From an uncultured Phascolarctobacterium sp. (GTDB lineage: Bacteria > Bacillota > Negativicutes > Acidaminococcales > Acidaminococcaceae): a stretch of 41,271 nt of DNA. The translations under genes and the position numbers were made by a program. How positions within the stretch are numbered: the first letter of the stretch is position 1; the number at the start of each line of letters is the position of its first letter. The DNA lies in assembly GCA_947589605.1 (NCBI GenBank), contig CANQBR010000012.1:1-41271 (forward strand), in the 5' to 3' direction. This document shows positions 15,038 through 23,984 of the stretch, piece by piece. The notes beneath the pieces were generated by a model. It searched no databases, was not told where the DNA came from, and worked only from the letters and a program-made list of their open reading frames with translations.

Positions 15038-16426
15038 TTAGGAAAGTTTTTTGCGGGAAGGGCCCACATAGAGCCCCGCCGCCAAAAAGAGCAGGTTGAC
15101 GAAGAGAGCGACGAAGAGGCCGTTGACCGCCAGCGGTGCGAAAAGCTCCCACAAAACGGCGGTGATGATGCCTAAAGCGATGGAGCAAAGGCCCAGGCCC
15201 CGGTGTATCTTCCCGTGAAAGAAAACGGAAAAAGTCAGAGGCAAAAAAATGCCGCTGCCTCTCAGGCTCATAGATAGATAGTTCCACATGAGCACCGAAC
15301 TGTGCAGATGGGTGAACACGAAAAAGATGGAGCCGAGGATGACCGCAAGCACCGTCATCCTGTTGCAAAAAAGTTGAGCTTTATTTGTTAAACGACTGCC
15401 CAAAATGTTGGCCGCGTCTCTGCTGATCATGGTGCCGATGCCCAAAGAGAGGCCGGCGATGGAGCCGAAGGCGGAAAGGAGCAAGGCCGCCAAACCGATG
15501 CCCCCCAGCCAAGGCGGCAGATAATTCGCCAAAAAGACGGGCAAGGCGTTGACAGAAGCGATGTCGGGGTGGTTAGCCCGCATGAAGAGGCCTATCAGCA
15601 CCGAGGGCAGGCCCACGGGGACGACCAGCGCGGCGGAAAGGAAGCAGCCTTTGGCTGCTGTTTTGCTGTCGGCGGCGCTGAAGATGGCTTGGATATAAGT
15701 TTGGGTGGAAACGATGCCCACCAAAAGAGAAGCGAAATTCAAAAGCGCCCCTTCGATGCCTGCTCCGCACAGGCTGAACCAAGGCAAGGGAGGAAAAGCA
15801 GTGCGGAGGCCCGTGAGACCGCCCATGCCTTCATAGGCCGCAAAACCTCCCGCAAAAACGGCCGCATAGATAAAGAGCAGCTTCAGGAGGCCCGCCAGCC
15901 CGCCGCCGGCGATGCCGCCGAAAAAGACCAAGCCCAAAACTATCACTAAAAGGATGAGAGCCGACACCAAAAAATCGCAACCGAAAAGATTTTCCACCAA
16001 ATGGATGGCGGCCAGGCCGCTGGACACGATGCTGAAGAAGATGCCGATGCTGGAAGAGACGGTGGCGAAATTGCCCGCCGCCGGGCCGTAATTGGCCACC
16101 AAAAATTCGCTGATGGTGGTGAGCCCGCTTTTGCGCAGGGGCACGGCATAAAAAAGCCCCATCAAAATGAAAGAGATGCCGCTGCCCAAAGTGAACCACC
16201 AAGCGCTGAGGCCCAGTTTGAAGGCCAACTGCGCCGTACCGATGGTGGCCCCGCCCCCTACGATGGTGCCGATGATGCTGCCCGCCACCATGAGGGTGCC
16301 GGAGCTGCGGCCGCCGAGGCTGTAATCTTCTGCGCTTTTGATCCGCCGGGCCAGATAGAGGCCGGGGGCGATGCTGATGATGAGGGTCAGCAGCAAAGAA
16401 ACGATATGCATCGTCGAAAGGTGCAT
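15038..16426 (-). CDS. Sodium:solute symporter (SSS family)
   Basis: This 462-residue integral membrane protein has about 12-13 hydrophobic segments. The N-terminus matches SSS transporters: YLARRIKSAEDYSLGGRSSG, then GSIIGTIVGGGATIGTAQLAF, and a later AALLLSAFGSIAGLSLGIGTMISRD-type segment. It would couple inward Na+ flow to uptake of a small organic solute; the substrate is not evident. GGGAG precedes the ATG. An extended -10 promoter lies 25-30 nt upstream. dnaE follows after 48 nt with no terminator seen between. Confidence 0.85.
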   Translation of the reverse strand: MHLSTMHIVSLLLTLIISIAPGLYLARRIKSAEDYSLGGRSSGTLMVAGSIIGTIVGGGATIGTAQLAFKLGLSAWWFTLGSGISFILMGLFYAVPLRKSGLTTISEFLVANYGPAAGNFATVSSSIGIFFSIVSSGLAAIHLVENLFGCDFLVSALILLVIVLGLVFFGGIAGGGLAGLLKLLFIYAAVFAGGFAAYEGMGGLTGLRTAFPPLPWFSLCGAGIEGALLNFASLLVGIVSTQTYIQAIFSAADSKTAAKGCFLSAALVVPVGLPSVLIGLFMRANHPDIASVNALPVFLANYLPPWLGGIGLAALLLSAFGSIAGLSLGIGTMISRDAANILGSRLTNKAQLFCNRMTVLAVILGSIFFVFTHLHSSVLMWNYLSMSLRGSGIFLPLTFSVFFHGKIHRGLGLCSIALGIITAVLWELFAPLAVNGLFVALFVNLLFLAAGLYVGPSRKKLS

Positions 16427-16449
16427 AACAACAACTCCCGTCTTTTTGT

Positions 16450-16478
16450 ATTATATCATGTTCGGGCCCCTTCGTAAA
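16450..16478 (-). promoter_or_regulatory. Promoter of the sodium:solute symporter
   Basis: An extended -10 TGA-TATAAT (minus strand, 16455-16450) follows a TTTACG -35-like box with a 17-nt spacer. It lies just upstream of the ATG at 16426. Confidence 0.55.
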
Positions 16479-16589
16479 CCGCGCGCCGCCGTCTGCGGGG
16501 CCCGCTTCATTATAGCACGGCCCGGAACTTTTCCTTCATACTTTGTAAGACATGTTTGAAACTATTTGCGGGCCTTTTTTCGGGCAAAG

Positions 16590-16613
16590 AAAAAAGCGGC
16601 CGCCGCAGGCCGC
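16590..16613 (-). terminator. Strong terminator after the RelB-like gene
   Basis: The GCGGCC/GGCCGC stem (16596-16601 with 16608-16613) is followed on the minus strand by TTTTTTCTTT. It ends the short RelB-like transcript about 70 nt after its stop codon, leaving no room for a toxin gene. Confidence 0.8.
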
Positions 16614-16682
16614 TCGGGCTTTACTCTTTTGAAAAAATGTCAAGGCAAAAGATCTCGGCTCTTCCCTTTTTGCTCCGCTCTT

Positions 16683-16880
16683 TCAGCGGGGGAAGATCAG
16701 TTCGTGTTCGTCGCTGTTGGCGCCGGGGTCGGCAGTGAGCTCGAAAGGTATGCGCTTTTCTCTGCCCACTTTTTTGAGGAAGATCGTGATGGCTGCAGAA
16801 GTGGACAGGCCGATATTCTCCAACACGGCCTCGGCACTCTTCTTTACTTCATCATCGATACGAAAACTTATCTGTGCCAT
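16683..16880 (-). CDS. RelB/DinJ-family antitoxin, without an adjacent toxin
   Basis: The 65-residue protein has the ribbon-helix-helix pattern of RelB/DinJ antitoxins: ISFRIDDEVKKSAEAVLENI, LSTSAAITIFLKKV, then REKRIPFEL. It should dimerise through the N-terminal strand, bind operator DNA, and use its C-terminus to mask a RelE/YafQ-type toxin. A GGGAGG site precedes the ATG. It has a private consensus promoter and a strong terminator, so it is a complete one-gene unit. No toxin ORF lies on either side. It could be a relic, a regulator, or an antidote to a toxin elsewhere. Confidence 0.85.
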   Translation of the reverse strand: MAQISFRIDDEVKKSAEAVLENIGLSTSAAITIFLKKVGREKRIPFELTADPGANSDEHELIFPR

Positions 16881-16903
16881 TAGCTCGGCCTCCCTTCGTT
16901 TTA

Positions 16904-16931
16904 ATTATAGCTAAAATACTGGTTTTGTCAA
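16904..16931 (-). promoter_or_regulatory. Consensus promoter of the RelB-like gene
   Basis: A perfect TTGACA -35 (16931-16926) and TATAAT -10 (16909-16904) are separated by 16 nt on the minus strand. Confidence 0.85.
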
Positions 16932-17034
16932 GCAATTGTGTAGAAAGGATACCACCGCAGTAAAATTTTCGCCTTTTTTCTGCAAGAGAGGCGCTTTGCG
17001 GGGCGAGGTTTTCGCAAAAAACAGCGGTCAAGGC

Positions 17035-19617
17035 TCAGACCTTCAGGACTTGCCGCAAAAATTTTCCCGTTATGCTGCGCTCGCATTTGCAGATATCTTC
17101 CGGCGTGCCTTGCGCTACTATCTCGCCGCCGCAGTCTCCGCCCTCCGGCCCCATGTCGATGACGTAGGCGGCATTTTTGATCACGTCCAAGTCGTGTTCG
17201 ATGACGATGACGGTGGCCCCCTTCTCTACCAAGGAGGCGAACACCCTGAGCAGAGTCTCCGTGTCCAGAGGATGCAGGCCGATGGTAGGCTCGTCGAACA
17301 CGAAGACCGTGTCACTTTGTGCCCTGCCCAATTCGCCCGCCAATTTCAAACGCTGAGCTTCGCCGCCGGAGAGGCCGGGGGTCTCTTCCCCCAAAGTCAG
17401 ATAGCCGAGGCCCAGATCCCGCAGCACGGTCAGCTTGCGCACCACCTGGGGCAGATCGGCGCAGGCTGCGATGGCTTCGTCGATGCTCATGGCCATCAGG
17501 TCGGGAAGGCTGTGGGCCTCTCCCCCCTTTTTCGACTGCCGTTTGATGAGCCCCGCCTCTTTGGTGTAGCGGGAGCCGCCGCAGTCGGGGCACGCTATCT
17601 TCACGTCCGGCAAAAACTGCACGTCCAAGTCGATGGTGCCGGTGCCGTCGCAGGTGGGACAACGCAACGCCCCGGTGTTATAAGAAAAATCTCCCGCCTT
17701 ATAGCCCTTCTCTTTGGCGGCCGCAGTCTTGGCGTAAACTTTGCGCAATTCGTCGTGCACGTCGGCGTAGGTGGCCACGGTAGAACGAACGTTGATGCCG
17801 ATGGGAGCGGCATCGATCAATTTTACCTGCTCTATCCCCGGGGCGCTGACGGCCTTCACGTGCTCGGGAAGTTTTTCGCCGCGGATCTCGGCTTCTAAAG
17901 CGGGGATGAGGCTCTCCAAGATCAGAGTGGTCTTGCCGGAGCCGGAGACGCCGGTCACCGCTATGAGCCGACCTTTGGGGAATTTTACGTCTAAGGGCTT
18001 CACCGTATGGATCTTATCTGTAGAAAGATGAATGGCGCCAAGAGCAAAGAGCTCCTCTTTCGGACAAGAGTCGAACACTTTGATGCTTTTTTCTCCCGTC
18101 AAAAAGCCGCCGATGCGGGAAGCGGGAGCGGCTGCCGCCTCTTTCAGCGGCCCTTGGGCGATGACGGTGCCTCCCCCCGCTCCTGCCTCCGGCCCCAATT
18201 CGATGAGCCAATCCGCTTGGCGGAGCACTTGCACATCGTGATCCACCAGCACTACGGAATTGCCGTCGGCGATAAGGTCGCGCAGCACGCCGGAGAGGCC
18301 CGCCAAATTATAGGGGTGCAGGCCGATAGAAGGTTCGTCCAAAACATAGAGGACGCCGGTGGTGCGGTTGCGCACCGCCCGAGCCAATTGCATCCGCTGC
18401 CGCTCGCCGGTAGAAAGAGTGGACGCTGCCCTGTCCAAGGTGAGATAAGCCAGCCCCAGCTCCGTCAAACGCTGTGCATTGCCTAAAAAAGAAGCGCAGA
18501 TGCTTTCCGCCATGGGCCGCAAAGCGGCAGGCAAAGAGGCGGGGACGCCCTTCACCCACTCGCTCAGTTGCCCCAAGGTCATGGTGCAGGCCTCGGCCAA
18601 AGAGATGCCCCGCACTTTGGGGGCCCGGGCAGCCTCGCTCAAACGGCTGCCGCCGCACTCGGGGCAAATATCCTGCCGTAAAAATTTTTCTACCCGTTTC
18701 ATGCCCTTTTCGTCTTTCACTTTGGCAAGAGCATTCTCTACGGTGTAAGTGGCGTTGAAATAGGTGAAATCCATATCGCCGGCGGCGCCGCTGGTCTTGT
18801 TTTGGTAGATGATGTTTTTCTTCACGGCGGGCCCGTGAAAGACGATCTCTCTTTCTGCGGCTGTCAGTTCTTTGAAAGGCACAGAGGTGCGCACCCCCAT
18901 GGCCCGGGCTATGTCCTTCATCAGCGACCACATGAGGGTCTGCCAAGGGGCCACGGCTCCTTCGTCGATAGAGAGATCTTCATCGGGCACCAGAGTAGCT
19001 TCATCTACCGTGCGGACTATGCCGGTGCCGTCGCATTTTTTGCAGGCGCCTTGGCTGTTGAAAGCCAGTTCTTCCGCTCCCGGTGCGAAAAAGGTCTCGC
19101 CGCAGACGGGGCAGACCAAGGGCAGGCCCGCCGCCACATTCAGGGAGGGCGGCATGTAATGGCCGTGAGGGCAGCGATGCTCGGCCACCCGCGAGAAGAG
19201 CAAACGCAAACTGTTCAGCAATTCTGTGCCGGTGCCGAAGGTGCTGCGGATGCCGGGGACGCCGGGCCGCTGGCGCAGAGCCAGCGCCGCCGGCACATAG
19301 AGCACCTCGTCCACCTGCGCCTTCTCCGCCTGTGTCATCCTTCTGCGAGTGTAGGCGGATAAGGCTTCCAGATAGCGGCGAGAGCCTTCCGCATAAAGGA
19401 TGCCCAAGGCCAAAGAAGATTTGCCGGAGCCCGACACGCCCGCTATGGCCACGATCTTGTGCAAAGGCACGGTCACATCGATATTTTTCAGGTTGTGCAC
19501 CCGCCCGCCCCTTATCACTATCTTCTCCGGAGCATTCGCAGTTCCCGTTTTTCTCGCCCCTTCCTCAACTTTTATCGTTTCCTTTTGCGGCGCCCGTCTG
19601 TCTCGATAGATCCGCAA
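17035..19617 (-). CDS. Class II UvrA-like ABC ATPase (UvrA2)
   Basis: This 860-residue protein has two ABC cassettes. The first P-loop is GVSGSGKSS (60-68), with signature LSTGERQRMQLA and Walker B VLYVLDEPSIGLHP. The second has GVSGSGKTT, LSGGEAQRLKLA and VFVFDEPTIGLHP. Zinc-module cysteines are visible (CPVCGETFF...CKKCDGTG; CPTCDGTG...CPDCGGSRY). It is about 80 residues shorter than canonical UvrA and lacks most of the insertion region, matching class II UvrAs. Those bind DNA and are linked to tolerance of DNA-damaging drugs or antibiotic self-protection rather than standard excision repair. The only reasonable start is a TTG with a weak GAGAGA site. The first signature has Thr where LSGG is usual. 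No uvrB or uvrC is nearby. Confidence 0.85.
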   Translation of the reverse strand: MRIYRDRRAPQKETIKVEEGARKTGTANAPEKIVIRGGRVHNLKNIDVTVPLHKIVAIAGVSGSGKSSLALGILYAEGSRRYLEALSAYTRRRMTQAEKAQVDEVLYVPAALALRQRPGVPGIRSTFGTGTELLNSLRLLFSRVAEHRCPHGHYMPPSLNVAAGLPLVCPVCGETFFAPGAEELAFNSQGACKKCDGTGIVRTVDEATLVPDEDLSIDEGAVAPWQTLMWSLMKDIARAMGVRTSVPFKELTAAEREIVFHGPAVKKNIIYQNKTSGAAGDMDFTYFNATYTVENALAKVKDEKGMKRVEKFLRQDICPECGGSRLSEAARAPKVRGISLAEACTMTLGQLSEWVKGVPASLPAALRPMAESICASFLGNAQRLTELGLAYLTLDRAASTLSTGERQRMQLARAVRNRTTGVLYVLDEPSIGLHPYNLAGLSGVLRDLIADGNSVVLVDHDVQVLRQADWLIELGPEAGAGGGTVIAQGPLKEAAAAPASRIGGFLTGEKSIKVFDSCPKEELFALGAIHLSTDKIHTVKPLDVKFPKGRLIAVTGVSGSGKTTLILESLIPALEAEIRGEKLPEHVKAVSAPGIEQVKLIDAAPIGINVRSTVATYADVHDELRKVYAKTAAAKEKGYKAGDFSYNTGALRCPTCDGTGTIDLDVQFLPDVKIACPDCGGSRYTKEAGLIKRQSKKGGEAHSLPDLMAMSIDEAIAACADLPQVVRKLTVLRDLGLGYLTLGEETPGLSGGEAQRLKLAGELGRAQSDTVFVFDEPTIGLHPLDTETLLRVFASLVEKGATVIVIEHDLDVIKNAAYVIDMGPEGGDCGGEIVAQGTPEDICKCERSITGKFLRQVLKV

Positions 19618-19700
19618 AAGATCTCTCGAAGGCTGAAACTTTTCGAGCAGCCGACGAGGCTTAATGCCGTTTCTCCGCTCTCGCCAATCTAGATAAACAT

Positions 19701-19741
19701 TTTAGCCCCCACAGCCGTCTCTATCGACTATGGGGGCTAAA
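19701..19741. terminator. 11-bp hairpin downstream of the CAU tRNA
   Basis: TTTAGCCCCCA (19701-19711) pairs perfectly with TGGGGGCTAAA (19731-19741) around a 19-nt loop. It may end the tRNA transcript on the minus strand, although the tail (AATGTTTATC) is only weakly T-rich. Confidence 0.45.
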
Positions 19742-19794
19742 GCCTTTCCTTATTTCATCGCGCCGAGCTTCGATGAAGCAGTTGCTTTTTTTAT

Positions 19795-19870
19795 TGGTGG
19801 GCCCAGTAGGACTCGAACCTACGACCAGCCGGTTATGAGCCGGCGGCTCTACCAACTGAGCTATAGGCCC
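19795..19870 (-). tRNA. tRNA with anticodon CAU (Ile2 or elongator Met)
   Basis: The 76-nt cloverleaf has a GGGCCTA/TGGGCCC acceptor stem, a GCTC/GAGC D-stem, anticodon stem GCCGG/CCGGC with loop CTCATAA, and T-arm GTAGG-TTCGAGT-CCTAC. CCA is encoded. The anticodon is CAU. The loop and T-arm resemble tRNA-Ile2 of Bacillus, read as AUA after lysidine modification, but elongator Met cannot be excluded by eye. It is not initiator Met, since position 1 pairs with 72. Confidence 0.9.
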
Positions 19871-19890
19871 ATCTGGCGCTGACAAGCAAC

Positions 19891-19919
19891 ATTATAGTCA
19901 AAGGCCTCGGCCTTGTCAA
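19891..19919 (-). promoter_or_regulatory. Consensus promoter of the CAU tRNA
   Basis: Perfect TTGACA (19919-19914) and TATAAT (19896-19891) boxes are separated by 17 nt on the minus strand. They are squeezed between the rpoD stop and the tRNA. Confidence 0.85.
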
Positions 19920-19925
19920 GAGAAC

Positions 19926-21953
19926 TCAGTCCAAAAAATCTTTCAGCTTGCGGCTGCGGCTGGGGTGCCGCAATTTCCGCAGAGCCTTGGCCTCGATCTG
20001 ACGGATGCGCTCGCGGGTGACGCTGAAGTATTGCCCAACTTCTTCCAAGGTGCGGCTGCGCCCGTCCTGCAGGCCGAAGCGCAGTTCCAAAACTTTCCGC
20101 TCCCGGGGGGTGAGGGTCTGGAGCACGTCCCACAATTGTTCTTTGAGGAGAGTGAAGGAGACGGCGTCCGCCGGGGCGGGGGCATCGTAATCTTCGATGA
20201 AGTCGCCCAAGTGAGAGTCTTCTTCTTCGCCGATAGGCGTCTCCAAAGACACAGGCTCCTGGGCTATCTTCATGATGTCCCGCACCTTGTCCACCGTGGT
20301 GCCCATCTCTCTGGCCAATTCTTCCGGCTGAGGCTCCCGCCCCAATTCCTGCAGCAATTGCCGGCTGACCCGGATGAGCTTGTTGATGGTCTCCACCATG
20401 TGCACGGGGATGCGGATGGTGCGGGCTTGATCGGCGATGGCCCGGGTGATGGCCTGACGTATCCACCAAGTGGCGTAGGTGCTGAACTTGAAGCCCTTGT
20501 TGTAATCGAATTTTTCCACCGCTTTGATGAGCCCCAGGTTGCCTTCTTGGATGAGGTCCAAGAAGAGCATGCCCCGGCCCACGTAGCGCTTGGCTATGCT
20601 CACTACCAGCCTCAGGTTGGTCTCGGAGAGGACCTTCTTGGCCTCTTCGCCCTGCTCGTCGATCTCCCGCAGCAATTTTTTGAAGCTCGTTTCAGCGGCG
20701 AGGGACCTGTCGTAAAGCTTCCCGACTTCTTGGGGATCCCTCTGCTCTTTTTGCAGCAGCTCGTTCACATGAGCGAGACGGCCGGCGATGTCGTAGAGGT
20801 CGTGCACCTCTTTATCGCTGGTGGGTCTATGGATGATGAGGCTCTCCCATTGAGGATCGAGGCAGCCTCTGTCGCTCAGCCGGCGCTGGAGATGGTTGCG
20901 CTCGTCTCTGGTGAGCTCGAAGATGAAGTCTTCGTATTCGGCCGCAGTGCAGGGCCGGCCGCTGCGCTGCCGCTCGGTAAGTTCCTTCAAAACGGAAGCT
21001 CCGGAACGCAGCAGAGTGATGTGTTTTTCTTTAGCCAAAAAAGTGTCTATTTCGTCCAGCAGTTTGGCCGGCTCGTTCTCGCCTTTGCCGCCGAACCTGT
21101 CTTTGTTGGGCTCCCACCCCTGCAGGAGCTTAGAGGCCTGTCTGCCCTTCTCCATCCTTTTGGCCAGCTTGATCTCGTCGTCGCCCACCAAGAGGGGCAC
21201 CCGCCCGATCTCTTTCAGATACATCCGCACCGGGTCGTCGATGCTGATGCCCTCCGGCACTTCCAGCCGGGCCAGCTCGCTCTCGCTCACGGTCTCGCCG
21301 CTTTGGGCGATCTTGGCCAAGTCGGCCTCGATGGCAGCCTCGTCCGCTTCTTCCGTCTCGTCGATGAGCTTCAAGCCTTTGTTGGCGATCTCTTCCAAGA
21401 GCCGCTCCACAAAGTCCGCATCTGCCTCGGGAACGGTCTCCAACACGTCGTCGTAGGTGAGGACGCCGTTATTTTCTTTGGCTTTGGTCAAAAGGTCCAC
21501 CAATTGGCCCTTGGTGAGCACCCCTTCGGGCAGGCCTCGGGCAGCGGAAAAACCTGCGCCGCCGGCCTCGTCTATCTCTTCCAGTTCGGCATAATCGTCG
21601 CTGTCCTGCAGATCGGCCAATTCGGCCGCTTCTTCTTCGGCCTGCACTTCCGCATCGCGAAAGTCCTGCTCGGTCTTCAAAGTTTTGCCGTCCAGGCTGG
21701 GCTCTTCGTCGTTCTCTTCTTCTGCGCTCTGCTCGGGCTCTGCCTGGGCCGCCGGGAGGTCTGCCTTGAGAGCGCCCTGCTTTTCGCTCACGTCGGCCTG
21801 CTGTGCTGCCGTGTCGGGCGCGGCGGTCTCGGCTTTGTCTGCGGCTCCTGCCGGGGCAACAGCCTCGGCTTCTGCCGGAGCGTCGATCTCTTGAGCCGCT
21901 TCTTCCGCAACTGTTTGCTGACGCAGCTCTTCTTGTGCCGGCTCCATGCTCAT
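19926..21953 (-). CDS. rpoD: Primary sigma factor RpoD (sigma-70/SigA)
   Basis: The 675-residue housekeeping sigma factor has an acidic, low-complexity N-terminal extension (about 1-130). Region 1.1 follows ([26 protein letters not shown]), then region 1.2 ([17 protein letters not shown]). A non-conserved insert of about 170 residues separates 1.2 from region 2 ([33 protein letters not shown]). Region 4 closes it ([33 protein letters not shown]). Bacillus SigA (about 370 residues) lacks both additions. An AAAGGAGG site precedes the ATG. The gene follows dnaG by 42 nt, the classical primase-sigma macromolecular-synthesis pairing. Confidence 0.96.
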   Translation of the reverse strand: MSMEPAQEELRQQTVAEEAAQEIDAPAEAEAVAPAGAADKAETAAPDTAAQQADVSEKQGALKADLPAAQAEPEQSAEEENDEEPSLDGKTLKTEQDFRDAEVQAEEEAAELADLQDSDDYAELEEIDEAGGAGFSAARGLPEGVLTKGQLVDLLTKAKENNGVLTYDDVLETVPEADADFVERLLEEIANKGLKLIDETEEADEAAIEADLAKIAQSGETVSESELARLEVPEGISIDDPVRMYLKEIGRVPLLVGDDEIKLAKRMEKGRQASKLLQGWEPNKDRFGGKGENEPAKLLDEIDTFLAKEKHITLLRSGASVLKELTERQRSGRPCTAAEYEDFIFELTRDERNHLQRRLSDRGCLDPQWESLIIHRPTSDKEVHDLYDIAGRLAHVNELLQKEQRDPQEVGKLYDRSLAAETSFKKLLREIDEQGEEAKKVLSETNLRLVVSIAKRYVGRGMLFLDLIQEGNLGLIKAVEKFDYNKGFKFSTYATWWIRQAITRAIADQARTIRIPVHMVETINKLIRVSRQLLQELGREPQPEELAREMGTTVDKVRDIMKIAQEPVSLETPIGEEEDSHLGDFIEDYDAPAPADAVSFTLLKEQLWDVLQTLTPRERKVLELRFGLQDGRSRTLEEVGQYFSVTRERIRQIEAKALRKLRHPSRSRKLKDFLD

Positions 21954-21995
21954 GGCGTTCCTCCTTTCACGACTATTTGACGAAACTGTCTGTCT

Positions 21996-23819
21996 TTATG
22001 CTTTATGATACAGATCGCTGATCTCTTTTTTCAACTGCAGGCCGCGGGCCAGTTCTTCTTTATAGCGCCCGTCTCCAGCCTTTTCGTATTCCACGGCCAA
22101 GGCCGCGTGCCGCTCGTATTCTTTTTGCAGATAGCGATAAGTGAGCTGTCGGTTGCAATCGGCGAAAGTGTCCTCCAGCTTCTCTGCTTCCGCTTCCTGA
22201 GCGGCGATCTGCGCCAGGGCCGCGCCTGCTTCTTCGTCTTCCTGCAGCCTTGTCGCCAAAAATTCGCTCAAAGTTTTGGGAGAGGCGCTTGCAACATAGG
22301 TCCTTATCCCCTCGAAGATGGTCTGATAAGCGGGGCAGGTGAAGCCGAACTTCCCTACCGTCTCTTCGCACTCTGCGACCAGTTCGGGCCGCTCCAATAA
22401 AGTTAGGAGCAAGAGCTTTTCGGCAGGCAACCCTTCCTGCACCCGCCGAGCTTCGGCCTTAGGAGGAGGGCTTTGAGGCCGCGCTTCCGTCGTTTTTCGC
22501 CCTCTGCTGCGGGTCGCTTTGCGGTATTCGTCCAAGATGAGGCCTTCGTCGATCACCAGCCTGCGGGCCAGTTCTTTGATGTAGGCTGCCGCTTCTATCT
22601 CGCTGCTCCCCTCTAGAAGGAATGGTAGAATATTCGACACAGCCTGTACTTTTCCTGCCAAAGAGGCCGTATTATTTTGCCTCAGCACCTCGTCGATCTG
22701 AAAGGCCAAGCCTTCTGCGGCCCCTCGGATGACCTGCAGAAAGGCCTCTTTCCCCCGCTCTCCGCGGCTGCGGATGAATTCGTCCGGGTCCTTGCCGGCG
22801 GGCACCACCGCCACCCGCACCTTCAGGCCGCAGTTCCTGGCCAGGCTCACTGCCCGCACCGAAGCGGCTCGGCCGGGGCCGTCGCTGTCGTAACAAAAGA
22901 TGACTTCTTCGGCACAGCGCTGCAATAATTTGGCCTGCTCCCGACTGAAGGCGGTGCCCATAGAGGCCACGACGTTCTCGATGCCGGCGGCGTGCAGGCT
23001 GATGGCATCCATGTACCCTTCCACCACGATGGCCTGCCTGCTCGCCCTGATGGCGGGCAGAGCCACATCGAAGGCGAAGAGGAGAAAGCGTTTGTTGAAG
23101 AGATCGGTCTCCGCCGTGTTCATGTATTTGGCCTGTCGGTCGTCTGTGCCGATGATGCGGCCGCCGAAGCCTACGATGCGGCCTCGAGGATCTTTGATGG
23201 GGATCATCACCCGTTGGCGAAATTTATCGTAAAAAGAGCCGTCGCTCCGCCGGGCGATGAGACCGGCGGCCAGAAGCACTTCTTCTTTGAGGCCCCGTTT
23301 GCCTAAATTGCTGAGGAGGCTGGTGAAGCCGGGCAGAGCGTAGCCGATGGAAAAACGCTCGCAGATGTCGCTAGCGATGCCCCGCCCTGCCAAATAGGCA
23401 AGAGCCTCTCGGCCCTGGGGCATTTTCGTGAGACAGGCCCGAAAATAGCGGCAAGCCGTTTCGTTTGCTTCCAGCACCGCCTGCTTCTGCCGCTGCCGCT
23501 CCTGCTCTTGAGGCGTGCCGGTCCGCTCGGGCACGGGGATGTGATAGCGATCGGCCAAAAGTTTCAAAGCATCGCCGAAGCCGCAGTGTTCTGCCTGGCG
23601 TATGAAGGCGAACACATCGCCGCCGGCGTGGCAGCCGAAGCAGTAGAAGAGCTGTTTGGACGGGTCCACGGTGAAAGAAGGGGTCTTCTCTCCGTGCAAA
23701 GGGCAGCAGCCCCAGTAGCGGCCGCCCCGTTTTTTAAGCGTCACGTAAGAAGACACCACCTCCAAAATGTCGGCGGCGCTCCGCACCTGCTCCTTGAAAT
23801 TCTCCCACTCCTGCTCCAT
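21996..23819 (-). CDS. dnaG: DNA primase DnaG
   Basis: DnaG makes RNA primers for replication. The 607-residue protein has the CHC2 zinc ribbon (Cys39, His42, Cys60, Cys63), and a TOPRIM core with VVEGYMDAISLHAAGI and the acidic YDSDGPGRAA motif. A C-terminal helicase-binding domain follows (from about 455). The start at 23819 fits the family N-terminus and a GAGGG site; the in-frame reading 25 codons upstream has no support. It is co-oriented with rpoD and probably co-transcribed with it. Confidence 0.95.
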   Translation of the reverse strand: MEQEWENFKEQVRSAADILEVVSSYVTLKKRGGRYWGCCPLHGEKTPSFTVDPSKQLFYCFGCHAGGDVFAFIRQAEHCGFGDALKLLADRYHIPVPERTGTPQEQERQRQKQAVLEANETACRYFRACLTKMPQGREALAYLAGRGIASDICERFSIGYALPGFTSLLSNLGKRGLKEEVLLAAGLIARRSDGSFYDKFRQRVMIPIKDPRGRIVGFGGRIIGTDDRQAKYMNTAETDLFNKRFLLFAFDVALPAIRASRQAIVVEGYMDAISLHAAGIENVVASMGTAFSREQAKLLQRCAEEVIFCYDSDGPGRAASVRAVSLARNCGLKVRVAVVPAGKDPDEFIRSRGERGKEAFLQVIRGAAEGLAFQIDEVLRQNNTASLAGKVQAVSNILPFLLEGSSEIEAAAYIKELARRLVIDEGLILDEYRKATRSRGRKTTEARPQSPPPKAEARRVQEGLPAEKLLLLTLLERPELVAECEETVGKFGFTCPAYQTIFEGIRTYVASASPKTLSEFLATRLQEDEEAGAALAQIAAQEAEAEKLEDTFADCNRQLTYRYLQKEYERHAALAVEYEKAGDGRYKEELARGLQLKKEISDLYHKA

Positions 23820-23921
23820 GAGGCCCTCGCAGCTTTTGTCGTTGCGGTTATTATTCCCTGTTTCAAGGGGAAAATCCTCTTTTGCCCTCCGCACAAATTT
23901 CCCCGGCCCCCTGCTTCTCCC

Positions 23922-23949
23922 TTGCGCCGCGGCGGATACATGGTATAAT
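23922..23949 (+). promoter_or_regulatory. Promoter of the LptA-like gene
   Basis: TTGCGC (23922-23927), a 16-nt spacer and an extended -10, TGG-TATAAT (23944-23949), lie about 35 nt upstream of the start codon, in the divergent space next to dnaG. Confidence 0.65.
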
Positions 23950-23984
23950 AGAGCCGTGACTCGCTTTTTAAGGAAGGTTTTGCG

